Shown: positions 31,598 to 39,434 of the stretch, piece by piece
How positions within the stretch are numbered: position 1 is the first letter of the stretch
Layout: each line of letters starts with the position of its first letter
Source of the DNA: Pirellulaceae bacterium
GTDB lineage: Bacteria > Planctomycetota > Planctomycetia > Pirellulales > Pirellulaceae
DNA length: 39,434 nt
Direction: 5' to 3'
Assembly: GCA_016784735.1 (NCBI GenBank)
Contig: JADHUC010000080.1
Span: forward strand, 1 to 39,434
The notes under the pieces: generated by a model
What the model was told of the DNA's origin: nothing
What the model saw: the letters and a program-made list of their open reading frames with translations, nothing else
The model's database searches: none
Program-made: the position numbers and the translations under genes

Positions 31598-33343
31598 ATG
31601 ACACGATATCTTGGTTGCTTTTTACTGGTCAGTTGCATCATGACAGAACCAACTGTTGCTGCCGACAACGCCTCCCGCGGCAATCGAACGCCGATGGCTG
31701 GTTACGATCGCCCCGGCGCGAATCCGAAGCAGAGCCGATCGGTTGTGCTTGCGAAACACGGTATGGTTGCTACCAGCCATCCATTGGCGGCCGAGGCTGG
31801 ATTGGACGTATTGAAGGCTGGCGGTAACGCAGTGGATGCCGCCATCGCAGTCAACGCGATGCTGGGTGTGGTCGAGCCCATGAGTTGCGGAATCGGCGGA
31901 GATCTGTTTGCCATCTATTGGGACAGCAAGACGCAAGAGCTGTACGGACTGAATGCCAGCGGTCGCAGCCCATATCGGTTGACGCGCCAGGTATTCAAGG
32001 AACGGGGCATGGACAGAATTCCCTTCGAAGGGCCCTTGTCCTGGTCCGTGCCCGGCTGCGTAAGCGGCTGGGAGGCGTTACAGCAACGGTTTGGATCGCG
32101 TCCGCTTTCGGATCTGCTTGAACCCTCGATCCAAACGGCGGAAGAAGGATTTCCTGTCACCGAGGTCATCGCCGGCTATTGGCGGGGCGGCGAGAGAAGT
32201 CTGCGCAAGTGGTCGGATTCGGCGGCGACGTATCTGATCGACGGCCAACGCGCCCCGCGTTATGGAGGGATGTTCCGCAATCCGCGACTGGCGGCTTCGT
32301 ATCGGCAGATCGCGGAAAAGGGCGCAAACACGTTTTACCAAGGCGATATTGCGGAGAAAATCGTCGCGTTCAGCGAGTCCAATGGTGGATTCCTCTCACT
32401 ACGAGATTTTGCCGATCATGCGTGCGAATGGGTCGAGCCGGTGTCGACCAACTACCGAGGCTACGACGTGTGGGAGTTGCCGCCGAACGGCCAAGGGATT
32501 GCGGCGCTTCAGATGCTGAATGTTCTGGAGCAGTACGACTTGCGACGGCTGGGGTCGGGGCATCCCGAGTACGTGCATTTGTTGGTGGAGGCCAAGAAGC
32601 TGGCATTTGCCGACCGAGCCAAATTCTATGCCGATCCGGCGTTTGGCGATCTGCCGATTGAAGAGTTGATATCCAAGGAGTACGGGCGACAGCGAGCAAA
32701 GCGGATCGACTCGGCGAAGGCTGCAACGGATGTTCCGCCCGGTGATCCCAAACTGAATCATGGGGATACCGTCTACTTGACGGTGGTCGACAAGCACCGC
32801 AATTGCTGCTCGCTGATTCAGAGCATTTTCTACGGCTTCGGCTCGAACGTGACGCCCGGCGATGTGGGTTTCGTGATGCAGAACCGTGGTGCGTTGTTTG
32901 CATTGGACGAAAATCACTTGAATCGCCTGGAGCCGCACAAGCGACCGTTTCACACGATCATTCCGGCGATGGTCACCAAGGACGGTAAGCCGTGGTTCTG
33001 CTTCGGCGTGATGGGCGGCGACATGCAGCCGCAAGGCCATGTCCAAGTCCTGGTTAACTTGATCGATTTTGGCATGAACGTTCAGGCCGCTGGCGATGCC
33101 GCGCGGGTGCGTCACGTGGGCAGCGCCACGCCGACCGGCCAATCGGCCTCGGGCGCGGGGACGGTGCAAGTCGAAACCGGCATCTCGGACGAAGCCATCG
33201 AAGCGTTGCGTGCGAAGGGGCATCACGTCGTACGATCACGCGGTGCGTTCGGCGGGTACCAGGGAATTCTCATCGATTGGGACAACGGAGTCCTGCGCGG
33301 CGCGACCGAACCGCGCAAAGACGGCGCGGCTGTTGGGTACTAG
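31598..33343 (+). CDS. Gamma-glutamyltransferase family protein
   Basis: Predicted 581-residue Ntn-hydrolase precursor. The N-terminus has a short hydrophobic leader (MTRYLGCFLLVSCIM), suggesting export. The large-subunit signature is present (AAEAGLDVLKAGGNAVDAA, then VVEPMSCGIGGDLFA). The autocleavage and catalytic Thr is Thr391 in HGDTVYLTVVD, and the small subunit has GFGSNVTPGDVGFVMQNRG. Cleavage before Thr391 would give the active two-chain enzyme, which transfers or hydrolyses gamma-glutamyl groups such as that of glutathione. The sequence is of the YwrD-like branch, so the true substrate may differ. Its TAG stop overlaps that of glgC. Confidence 0.9.
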   Translation: MTRYLGCFLLVSCIMTEPTVAADNASRGNRTPMAGYDRPGANPKQSRSVVLAKHGMVATSHPLAAEAGLDVLKAGGNAVDAAIAVNAMLGVVEPMSCGIGGDLFAIYWDSKTQELYGLNASGRSPYRLTRQVFKERGMDRIPFEGPLSWSVPGCVSGWEALQQRFGSRPLSDLLEPSIQTAEEGFPVTEVIAGYWRGGERSLRKWSDSAATYLIDGQRAPRYGGMFRNPRLAASYRQIAEKGANTFYQGDIAEKIVAFSESNGGFLSLRDFADHACEWVEPVSTNYRGYDVWELPPNGQGIAALQMLNVLEQYDLRRLGSGHPEYVHLLVEAKKLAFADRAKFYADPAFGDLPIEELISKEYGRQRAKRIDSAKAATDVPPGDPKLNHGDTVYLTVVDKHRNCCSLIQSIFYGFGSNVTPGDVGFVMQNRGALFALDENHLNRLEPHKRPFHTIIPAMVTKDGKPWFCFGVMGGDMQPQGHVQVLVNLIDFGMNVQAAGDAARVRHVGSATPTGQSASGAGTVQVETGISDEAIEALRAKGHHVVRSRGAFGGYQGILIDWDNGVLRGATEPRKDGAAVGY

Positions 33344-34587
33344 GCTACTCGGGCCAACATGTCTTCAATACTGTCCACGCGCGGTACCACGACGACTTCG
33401 CCTTCGGTAACCGTGAAACCACGGGCTCGGTCTTTCTCCAGATCGAAGCCGATCTCTGCATGCGGCGGGATTCTGACTCCCTTTTCGACAATCGCTCGCT
33501 GGATCCTTGCATGCCGGCCCACGTCGACGCCCTCGAACAGGATGGAATCCCTAACGAACGAGTAGCTGTTGATGCGCGCGCATGGGCCGAGAATACTGCC
33601 CGTGACCGTGCCACCGGACACGATGCACCCTGGACAAACCAAGCTGTCCAGCGCCCGGCCTTGCCGATTTCCGTCCTCGCCACCGCCAAACACGAACTTG
33701 GGCGGCGGAAGTACGCGCTGGTAAGTCCGGATCGGCCATTTGTCATCGTATAGATTCAGTTGCGGTGATACGGATACCAGATCCACGTTTGCCTCGTAGT
33801 ACGCATCCAGCGTACCTACATCGCGCCAATATGCGTCGTCCTTAGAATTCTCGTCGCGAAACGGAAATGCGTAAACGCGAAGCGATTTGATGATCGACGG
33901 GATGATGTCCCTGCCGAAATCGTGGCTGCTCTTCTTCCGGTTAGCGTCCTCCAGCAGTTGCTCGAACAAAAACCGGGCGGTGAAGACGTAGATGCCCATC
34001 GAAGCCAGACAATGTCCATTGTCCTCGGGAACCGTCTTGGGCGTGCGCGGCTTTTCCTCGAACCCCACTACGCGACTGTTCTCGTCGGTCTCCATGATGC
34101 CGAACTGGCTGGCGGACTCGGCCTCCACGCGCAGGACCCCGATGGTCAGGTCCGCATTCCTCTCTTTGTGAAAGTCGACCATCGCACAGTAATCCATCTT
34201 GTAGATGTGATCGCCCGCGAGAACTACAACGTACTCGGGTTTCTCCTTTTCGATCGTGTAGATGTTCTGGTAGACGGCATCGGCCGTTCCCTGATACCAA
34301 TTGTCGTCAATCCGCTGTTGCGGCGGGACGATGTCGATAAATTCGCCCAGGTCGCGACAGAAGAAACGTCGCCACCCCAGGTTGATGTGGCGGTCCAGAC
34401 TCATCGACTTGAACTGTGTGAGTAGGAGCATCTTGCGCAAGCCGCTGTTCACGCAGTTGGACAGGGTGAAGTCGATGATGCGATAAGCGCCGCCGAAGTG
34501 GACGGCCGGCTTTGCTCGGTCGCGAGTCAGCGGTTCAAGACGCTCGCCGCGACCGCCCGCCAGAATGACAGCCAGAGTATCCTGCAT
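33340..34587 (-). CDS. glgC: Glucose-1-phosphate adenylyltransferase (ADP-glucose pyrophosphorylase)
   Basis: Predicted 415-residue enzyme making ADP-glucose from ATP and glucose-1-phosphate, the committed step of bacterial glycogen synthesis. The nucleotidyl-transferase core has AVILAGGRGERLEPLT and RAKPAVHFGGAYRIIDF, followed by GTADAVYQN, VVLAGDHIYKMDY, FEEKP and YWRDVGTLDAYY. The C-terminal left-handed beta-helix is seen as VCPGCIVSGGTVTGSILGP and similar hexad repeats. Length is normal for the family. The ATG at 34587 has AGGGAG 7 nt upstream. The next glycogen genes are not adjacent. Confidence 0.93.
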   Translation of the reverse strand: MQDTLAVILAGGRGERLEPLTRDRAKPAVHFGGAYRIIDFTLSNCVNSGLRKMLLLTQFKSMSLDRHINLGWRRFFCRDLGEFIDIVPPQQRIDDNWYQGTADAVYQNIYTIEKEKPEYVVVLAGDHIYKMDYCAMVDFHKERNADLTIGVLRVEAESASQFGIMETDENSRVVGFEEKPRTPKTVPEDNGHCLASMGIYVFTARFLFEQLLEDANRKKSSHDFGRDIIPSIIKSLRVYAFPFRDENSKDDAYWRDVGTLDAYYEANVDLVSVSPQLNLYDDKWPIRTYQRVLPPPKFVFGGGEDGNRQGRALDSLVCPGCIVSGGTVTGSILGPCARINSYSFVRDSILFEGVDVGRHARIQRAIVEKGVRIPPHAEIGFDLEKDRARGFTVTEGEVVVVPRVDSIEDMLARVA

Positions 34588-34642
34588 GTTACGACTCCCT
34601 CCTACGGACATTCTACAGGCTGGCGGCCGTTTTCCAAAGGCA

Positions 34643-36565
34643 TTATGGCGTACCATCGCACCAACGCTGTAGCCAGAGTTCCAGCACCAGCAGCGACCAC
34701 AGGCGGTAACAGTGGCTAAACTTGCCGCTCAGGTGGCTTTCCACCATTTCCTGAACCACCTCCGGACGGAAATAGCCACGGCTGCGCGCCGTTTCGCCCA
34801 GCAGCACGTCGCAAGTCAACTCGCGAAGCTCGTTGCGGAACCAGTGCTCCAGGGGCACGCCGAAGCCCATCTTCCTGCGAGTCCATATTTCCTGCGGCAG
34901 CAAATCGCCGAAAGCGGCGCGCAACAGTCGCTTTCCCCGCCCCCGGCGGTACTTCATGCCGATGGGCAGTGACGCGGCCAATTCGACCACGCGATAGTCC
35001 AGAAACGGTTGCCGGCACTCCAATGCATGGGCCATCGACGCGATATCCACCTTGGTCATCAAGTCGCAGGGCAGATACGTGGTAAGATCGGTCAAACAGA
35101 ACGCAGTGACCGGGTCGCGCTGGTCGGCTCGTGACATGGCCGACTCGAGGAACATCATCGGATCTGAATCTGGCAACTGGCCCAAGAAGTCGTCCGAATA
35201 CAGTGTCGCGCGGCTGGCCTCGTTGAAAATGCCGATCCAGTCCAGGTACCGTCGCAACGGCGGTGTACTGAGCACTTCGCAGAAACGCTTGAAACGACGC
35301 AGCGTCGATTTCTGCCGGGTCGATGACGGCAGCGATTGCCAGACGTTGGCCCCGAACACTCGGCGCAACGGCCATGTGCGGTCCAGTGACGCGCTGAGCG
35401 CAACGGCCTTGTATCGCGGATACCCGGCGAACAGCTCGTCGCCGCCATCGCCGCTCAGCGCGACCGTTACGTGCTGGCGAGTCATTTCCGACACGTACCA
35501 CGTGGGTATGGCCGAACTGTCCGCAAACGGCTCGTCGTAGTGCCACACCAGCTTGGGCAGGATTCCCACGCCGTCCGGGGTGACCTGGAACTCGTGATGA
35601 TCCGTCTTCAAGTGGTCTGCGACCAGACGAGCGTAGCTGGTCTCGTCGTATTCCTTGACGGGAAACCCAATCGAAAACGTTCTCAGCGGTTCGGCGGTTT
35701 TCTGCTGAGCGATCGCAACGATCAACGACGAATCGACGCCGCCGGACAAGAACGCTCCCAGCGGGACCTCGCTCTGCAACCGCATCGCGACCGACGATTC
35801 CAGCGTCGAACGCAAGCGATCGATGGCCTCCGCTTGGCTTATCGATCGCTCGAAATTGAAGTCCGGCTCCCAGTAGGGCCGTACGCTGAGATCTCCATCG
35901 CAGTAAACCGCCAGATGTCCCGGCGGCAGTTTGTTGATCCCACGAAAGATCGTGTTCGGGTGGGGGACGTACTGGTAAGTGAGATATTCGTCGATCGCAC
36001 TGGGGTCGATGTCCCGCGGCGCACCGGGAATCTCAAGCAGGCTTTTCAGTTCGCTGGCAAACGCCAATCGACCGGCCTGGTGGCGATAGACCAGCGGCTT
36101 CTGTCCCAGCCGATCGCGTCCGAGCACCAGACGCCGCAGACGCGCGTCCCAAATCGCGATAGCGAACATCCCGTTCAAGTGGCGGAAGCAGTCGGGACCT
36201 TCGTCTTCGTACAGGTGAACGATGGCCTCCGTATCGCTGTGCGTCTTGAACTTGTGGCCGGCTCCTTCCAGCCGGTTTCGCAACTCCGGGAAGTTGTAGA
36301 TTTCGCCGTTGAAGACGACCCACACGGTATCGTCTTCGTTCGACATGGGCTGATGGCCGCCGGCCACGTCGATGATTGCCAGACGGCGGAACCCCAAAGC
36401 CACACCTGGCATGGCTTCGTAGGGCGGGCGAAGTCGATACTCGCCCAAATAAAAACCGCCATCGTCGGGACCACGATGGCGGAGCACTTCGGTCATGCGC
36501 TGAAGAACCGGCTGGTCAATCGCCAGTTGAGGATCAGTCCAGATTGCGCCGGTGATGCCACACAA
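34643..36565 (-). CDS. asnB: Glutamine-hydrolysing asparagine synthetase
   Basis: Predicted 640-residue cytosolic enzyme. Residues 2 to about 200 form the glutaminase (Ntn) domain with nucleophile Cys2 (MCGITG), RHRGPDD and FNGEIYN. Residues about 210-620 form the ATP-dependent synthetase domain with the PP-loop SGGVDSS (274-280) and later LSGDGGDELFAGYPRY. The start is a TTG at 36565, forced by the need for Cys as residue 2; GGA lies about 11 nt upstream. Ends 55 nt before the start of glgC on the same strand. Relatives in exopolysaccharide/exosortase clusters have the same architecture, so amidation of another substrate is possible. Confidence 0.92.
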   Translation of the reverse strand: MCGITGAIWTDPQLAIDQPVLQRMTEVLRHRGPDDGGFYLGEYRLRPPYEAMPGVALGFRRLAIIDVAGGHQPMSNEDDTVWVVFNGEIYNFPELRNRLEGAGHKFKTHSDTEAIVHLYEDEGPDCFRHLNGMFAIAIWDARLRRLVLGRDRLGQKPLVYRHQAGRLAFASELKSLLEIPGAPRDIDPSAIDEYLTYQYVPHPNTIFRGINKLPPGHLAVYCDGDLSVRPYWEPDFNFERSISQAEAIDRLRSTLESSVAMRLQSEVPLGAFLSGGVDSSLIVAIAQQKTAEPLRTFSIGFPVKEYDETSYARLVADHLKTDHHEFQVTPDGVGILPKLVWHYDEPFADSSAIPTWYVSEMTRQHVTVALSGDGGDELFAGYPRYKAVALSASLDRTWPLRRVFGANVWQSLPSSTRQKSTLRRFKRFCEVLSTPPLRRYLDWIGIFNEASRATLYSDDFLGQLPDSDPMMFLESAMSRADQRDPVTAFCLTDLTTYLPCDLMTKVDIASMAHALECRQPFLDYRVVELAASLPIGMKYRRGRGKRLLRAAFGDLLPQEIWTRRKMGFGVPLEHWFRNELRELTCDVLLGETARSRGYFRPEVVQEMVESHLSGKFSHCYRLWSLLVLELWLQRWCDGTP

Positions 36566-36671
36566 CGCTTGATTCCATTTGCCATGGAGGCTGTTCGGGT
36601 GTGTCGAAACGCACCGACTGCCGTCAGCGGTCGGCGTGCTTGCGTTGTCAAACTTGTCTACGGACGGACGC

Positions 36672-37205
36672 CTATTGAGGTGCGGCGGGGCCTACGTACT
36701 GTGATTTGCCAAATCCCAATATCGGCAAGAAGATAATACCAAGGAGCCAAAGTCCAATGCCGAAGCCTACATCCTTTCCGAACGACTTGGCCAAATCGAT
36801 ATTGATCAACAGGAGTATCACGATATTCACACAGGGGATCAGCAGAAGAATGATCCACCAGATGGGCCTTCCACAGATCTCCAGCAACACAATACAGTTG
36901 TAAATGGGAACGATGGCCGCCCATCCCGGTTTTCCGGCCTTGCTGAACACCTTCCAAAGGGCGGCAATCAAAAGGATTATCACCGCAAAGTACAAAGCCA
37001 TCATGAACATGGCGACTATGCCGGCAGCCGCACCCGCGGCCGCAGCACCCTCATTAAAGGCGTCAGGTGAGAATTCATCGTCCACGGGGAAATTGAACTC
37101 CCTTTGGTCCGGGTCTTGTGCGGACGCTGTTACGGGCAGAACTGAACTCCCGATCATGCAGGCCAGGGCGAGCACTACCGATAGCCTTGTCGTGACAGCA
37201 TTCAT
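36672..37205 (-). CDS. DUF5684 membrane protein
   Basis: Predicted 177-residue membrane protein. It has a signal peptide (TRLSVVLALACMIGSSVLPV), a short acidic region, then about four hydrophobic segments with the DUF5684 hallmarks VFSKAGKPGWAAIVPIYN, CGRPIWWIILLLIPCVN and LGFGKSQY. Function unknown. Of the two close ATGs, 37205 is preferred because AAGGAG lies 8 nt before it but only 2 nt before 37211. A plausible promoter lies about 55 nt upstream. Confidence 0.85.
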   Translation of the reverse strand: MNAVTTRLSVVLALACMIGSSVLPVTASAQDPDQREFNFPVDDEFSPDAFNEGAAAAGAAAGIVAMFMMALYFAVIILLIAALWKVFSKAGKPGWAAIVPIYNCIVLLEICGRPIWWIILLLIPCVNIVILLLINIDLAKSFGKDVGFGIGLWLLGIIFLPILGFGKSQYVGPAAPQ

Positions 37206-37557
37206 TGACATAGCTCCTTGAAAGTGGTCCAAGCGAAATGGGCACCGAACGGTGCGTACAATGTAGATGTTGAGCGTTCGACTGTAAAGCTAAGTAACCG
37301 AAGCTAGGCGATGAGAATAACCGCGCTGGCCACTGCCCAAGCACGGCAAAGCACAGCCGCATGCATGACAGATGTTGCACGCGCGAGGGCTGCAGCCTGC
37401 GGGCCAAATGCGACTGGTCTTTCCCTGGCCATCTAGGGAAACCTGTCCGCTTGGCATCGCGGTAGAGGTTTCAACTGGCGTTTCCTGCAAAACAGCGGGA
37501 CCACGGACGAATCATCTCAGGGCGGGCAAATTGCCAGTGCCCCCCAGTTTTCCTTGT
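37206..37557. other. Intergenic stretch with a candidate promoter
   Basis: No gene or repeat recognised. The part nearest the DUF5684 gene holds its promoter candidate (37260-37288). The rest, down to the 3' end of the coiled-coil gene, shows nothing I can name. Confidence 0.45.
37260..37288 (-). promoter_or_regulatory. Candidate sigma-70 promoter of the DUF5684 gene
   Basis: Read on the minus strand, TTTACA (37288-37283) and TACATT (37265-37260) are spaced by exactly 17 bp. They match the -35 and -10 consensus in five and four of six positions. The predicted leader is about 45 nt. Confidence 0.4.
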
Positions 37558-38304
37558 CTATGATTCGCCGTCGTCGGCTTCGGCATCGTCCGACCCCTCG
37601 TCGCTCGCTTCCTCGACGGGATCGACCGGCTTGCCCTGGATCGCTTCATCGGGTTGGTCCGGCCCATCGGCGGGTGCGGGTCCTTCTCCGGAATCGTCCC
37701 CGCCCTCGGCCGCATCCGTCTCGGCTTCGACCGCAGCTTTGATCTCCGCCGCCAGATCCGTTCGCAGTTTGTCGGCCTGCTTTCCTACCTCGGTACCGAC
37801 CAACGTAGGCAGTTTCGCAATCTGATCGTCCAGCGTCGCTTTTAGCTTGGCCACTGATTCTTGTGCGTTCTTGGCGTTGGCTGTCGCTTGGTCATCCAAT
37901 CGCTTTACTTCGCCTGCGATTTTGGCGGCTGCGTCTTCGCGAAGCTTCTGGATATCCTGCGCCGCTTGCTTGGCCAGCTTTTCAGCCTCGGCGGCCACGG
38001 TATCTTGGGCCTGTTTCTGCAGTTTCGCGAGTTCCGCCTTGATGTGCGCCGACAGTTTCTCGGCTTCCGCCGCTACCAGCTCTTCGGCGGATTTCTGCAA
38101 CTGCTTTCTTACCTCTTCCATTTCCGTGGCCAGATCCGACTCCATCTTGGCCGTCAATTCGCCCGTCACTTGGTTAACCACTTCCCAGCGGATCTGGGCC
38201 TTTCTCTTATCCCAACGGCGGCGCAGCAGTTGCCCGGATGATGTCTCGGCAAGTACGCACATTCCGATTACGGCTAGACAAGAAAGGACTGTAAAGCGTT
38301 TCAT
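37558..38304 (-). CDS. Secreted long coiled-coil protein with acidic tail
   Basis: Predicted 248-residue exported protein. A signal peptide (MKRFTVLSCLAVIGMCVL) is followed by almost uninterrupted amphipathic helix from about residue 30 to 195, with an apolipoprotein-like periodicity: VAAEAEKL occurs twice, 27 residues apart, amid Lys/Glu/Ala-rich heptads. The last 45 residues are Asp/Glu/Gly/Pro-rich and very acidic. No enzymatic motif. It may coat, space or tether envelope layers. The ATG at 38304 has GGGGGAG about 6 nt upstream. Confidence 0.75.
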   Translation of the reverse strand: MKRFTVLSCLAVIGMCVLAETSSGQLLRRRWDKRKAQIRWEVVNQVTGELTAKMESDLATEMEEVRKQLQKSAEELVAAEAEKLSAHIKAELAKLQKQAQDTVAAEAEKLAKQAAQDIQKLREDAAAKIAGEVKRLDDQATANAKNAQESVAKLKATLDDQIAKLPTLVGTEVGKQADKLRTDLAAEIKAAVEAETDAAEGGDDSGEGPAPADGPDQPDEAIQGKPVDPVEEASDEGSDDAEADDGES

Positions 38305-38555
38305 CGCACGCTCCCCCAAAGAAGTAGTTATTGCGAGAAATCGCAGGCTGCCAAGTCAGCCTGCGCGGTTTGGCAGGTTTATCAGGGCACGTTGGTACCA
38401 CCGCTTGCGCGTACCACTCTTCTCTAGTTTAACACACGAATTGGGGCTGAACAGTATGCAGTGGCGGAAATGGGGGATCGGGTTTCGGCTGGCAAGTATC
38501 AAGTTTCGAGTTTCGGCTGTCGAGTCGCGGGTCCCAGCCGATTCGCCCTCTTCCC

Positions 38556-38583
38556 GACACCTGACACCCGACACCCGACACCC
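38556..38583. repeat. Short tandem repeat of GACACCC units
   Basis: Four 7-nt units in tandem (GACACCT once, GACACCC three times). The preceding bases hold related TTTCGGCTG/TTTCGAG motifs. It lies just past the 3' end of the CBM9-like gene on the minus strand. Confidence 0.65.
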
Positions 38584-38588
38584 ATCCC

Positions 38589-39434
38589 CTACTCGAACGT
38601 CAACAAACCAAATCCCTCCGCTCGTACGCTCACGGCGGCGGGCTGCGTCCACGACTGGAAGCCGACTCGCGGCACCACGCGTTGGATGCCTGCAGACCAG
38701 TGTTCGCCCTGGCCTGGCGCACGCTCGACGAGTTCGCTCCAGGCGATGGCCGCTTCGACAGTCCACGTCCGATCGTCCTGAGCGGCAGCGACGTACCACT
38801 GCGGGTTCCATGAAGCCGATCCGAAACAGGTCTCACTGACCCAACCGCGATGATCCACGACCAGTCGATAGTACGTCGCGTAGTCCCGATCCACGTCCAA
38901 GTAGAACTCGACACGATCCCTGTCACTCAGGTCGGGGTCACGGGGCCGGGGCGATTCGCTGGTTGGGTACACCGCGTCGGGGGCCTTGTGGCAGCTTACT
39001 GAGAGATAGAGGAACTCGTCGTCGTGGGCCAGCATCACAGCCGCCGGCCAATTGGCGTCGTCGCGGTGGCGGCTGGCAAGAGGAATGGGCGTACAAGACT
39101 GCCAGACATCGTCGTCCAGACGTGCGTCGAGCTGCGGCCGCCCGGCGGCCTTCGTGCAGGTTGCCACCGGCTTCGGCGCGACCCGACCGGGACGCAACAG
39201 CCAGATCTCGCTTTGCGCGCAAGCCCCCCACGCATCCCGATTCCGGTTGGCCGCCGTGAAATGGTAAAACCGCTCTGCTTCCTGAAACCGCCCGGCGAGT
39301 CGATCGGCGACTGCGAGTGGAAAGCGTAGTTCCGGTTCGACGAACAGCGAAGGCCGCGAATTCTGGACAAGTTGCCCATACGTCGTCGCACGCAAAGCCC
39401 GATCCGTCAGCGACGGGCCGGCGACGGCGGATCG
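38589..39434 (-). CDS. C-terminal part of a CBM9-like carbohydrate-binding protein (incomplete)
   Basis: The frame is open from the right window edge to the stop at 38589 (281 residues), so the N-terminus is missing. Residues in the second half match a CBM9/DOMON-like beta-sandwich that binds sugar ends: LDARLDDDVWQSC, then AVMLAHDDEFLYLSVSCHKA, DRDRVEFYLDVDRDY, NPQWYVAAA and WTVEAAIAWSEL. The first half (FVEPELRFPLAVADRLAGR, then RNRDAWGACAQSEIWL) is an unrecognised domain, probably the end of a larger secreted or membrane protein. Confidence 0.75.
   Translation of the reverse strand, partial: RSAVAGPSLTDRALRATTYGQLVQNSRPSLFVEPELRFPLAVADRLAGRFQEAERFYHFTAANRNRDAWGACAQSEIWLLRPGRVAPKPVATCTKAAGRPQLDARLDDDVWQSCTPIPLASRHRDDANWPAAVMLAHDDEFLYLSVSCHKAPDAVYPTSESPRPRDPDLSDRDRVEFYLDVDRDYATYYRLVVDHRGWVSETCFGSASWNPQWYVAAAQDDRTWTVEAAIAWSELVERAPGQGEHWSAGIQRVVPRVGFQSWTQPAAVSVRAEGFGLLTFE

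Noticed and set aside
35471..36736. 421-codon plus-strand frame opposite asnB
   Set aside because: Antisense shadow; asnB on the minus strand has complete glutaminase and synthetase motifs.
38556..38583. Tandem GACACCC units as a possible CRISPR array or origin iterons
   Set aside because: Only four 7-nt units, without spacers, dnaA boxes or replication genes nearby.

Overview
The window looks like chromosomal DNA from a planctomycete, probably a Pirellulales-like heterotroph. This is inferred from the mix of families: a Tat-exported Gfo/Idh/MocA oxidoreductase and a Tat-exported aldo/keto reductase, a sulfatase remnant, PQQ-type propellers, two very large Ser/Thr kinases (one with a zinc ribbon and WD40 repeats, one fused to Hsp70), a DnaJ-like protein with a C-terminal Cys-rich zinc finger, Flp-type pilin, DUF502 and DUF5684 membrane proteins, and many palindromic intergenic repeats. 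No rRNA, tRNA, CRISPR array or intact mobile element was seen.

Layout. 1-3740 is a worn accessory patch: the start of a gene leaving the left edge, a RAYT transposase scrap, an AT-richer NYN-domain gene, the Gfo/Idh oxidoreductase, and two 5'-truncated gene remnants (PQQ propeller, sulfatase) joined back to back. 3743-6925 is a minus-strand operon porC-porD-porA-porB for a four-subunit 2-oxoacid:ferredoxin oxidoreductase. Divergent from it is a NagB/PIG-L fusion (7083-9434). 9488-13749 holds a small membrane protein followed 11 nt later by a zinc-ribbon/kinase/WD40 protein. After an SDR dehydrogenase come a kinase-Hsp70 fusion, a zinc-ribbon membrane protein and a secreted PQQ propeller (14885-21586). 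21766-22689 holds an Flp pilin facing a DUF502 gene that is coupled to a truncated K+ channel. 23382-24497 is a thioredoxin-fold/HEAT protein whose redox motif reads UGA-Pro-His-Cys. 25103-30176 holds the DnaJ-like protein, a 61-residue protein and a MuiA/DUF4139 protein. 30537-36565 holds the aldo/keto reductase, a gamma-glutamyltransferase, GlgC and AsnB. The end has a DUF5684 protein, a secreted coiled-coil protein and the C-terminal part of a CBM9-like protein that runs off the right edge.

The strongest candidate for something new is the 23382-24497 gene. A single in-frame TGA at 23559-23561 falls exactly on the first redox residue of a thioredoxin C-x-x-C motif. The frame stays open for 311 more codons, and a small hairpin with G in its apical loop lies 25 nt past the TGA, as in bacterial SECIS elements. 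A selenoprotein is the favoured reading; a recent Cys-to-stop mutation is the alternative. Other points of interest are the kinase-Hsp70 fusion with a DnaJ-like, HPD-less protein 7 kb away, a roughly 230-bp imperfect palindrome after muiA, and the back-to-back gene remnants at 3280.

Metabolic links: the Por complex handles oxidative decarboxylation of 2-oxoacids with ferredoxin reduction, NagB/PIG-L points to amino-sugar breakdown, and GlgC makes ADP-glucose for glycogen. The rest is mostly signalling and cell-envelope machinery.
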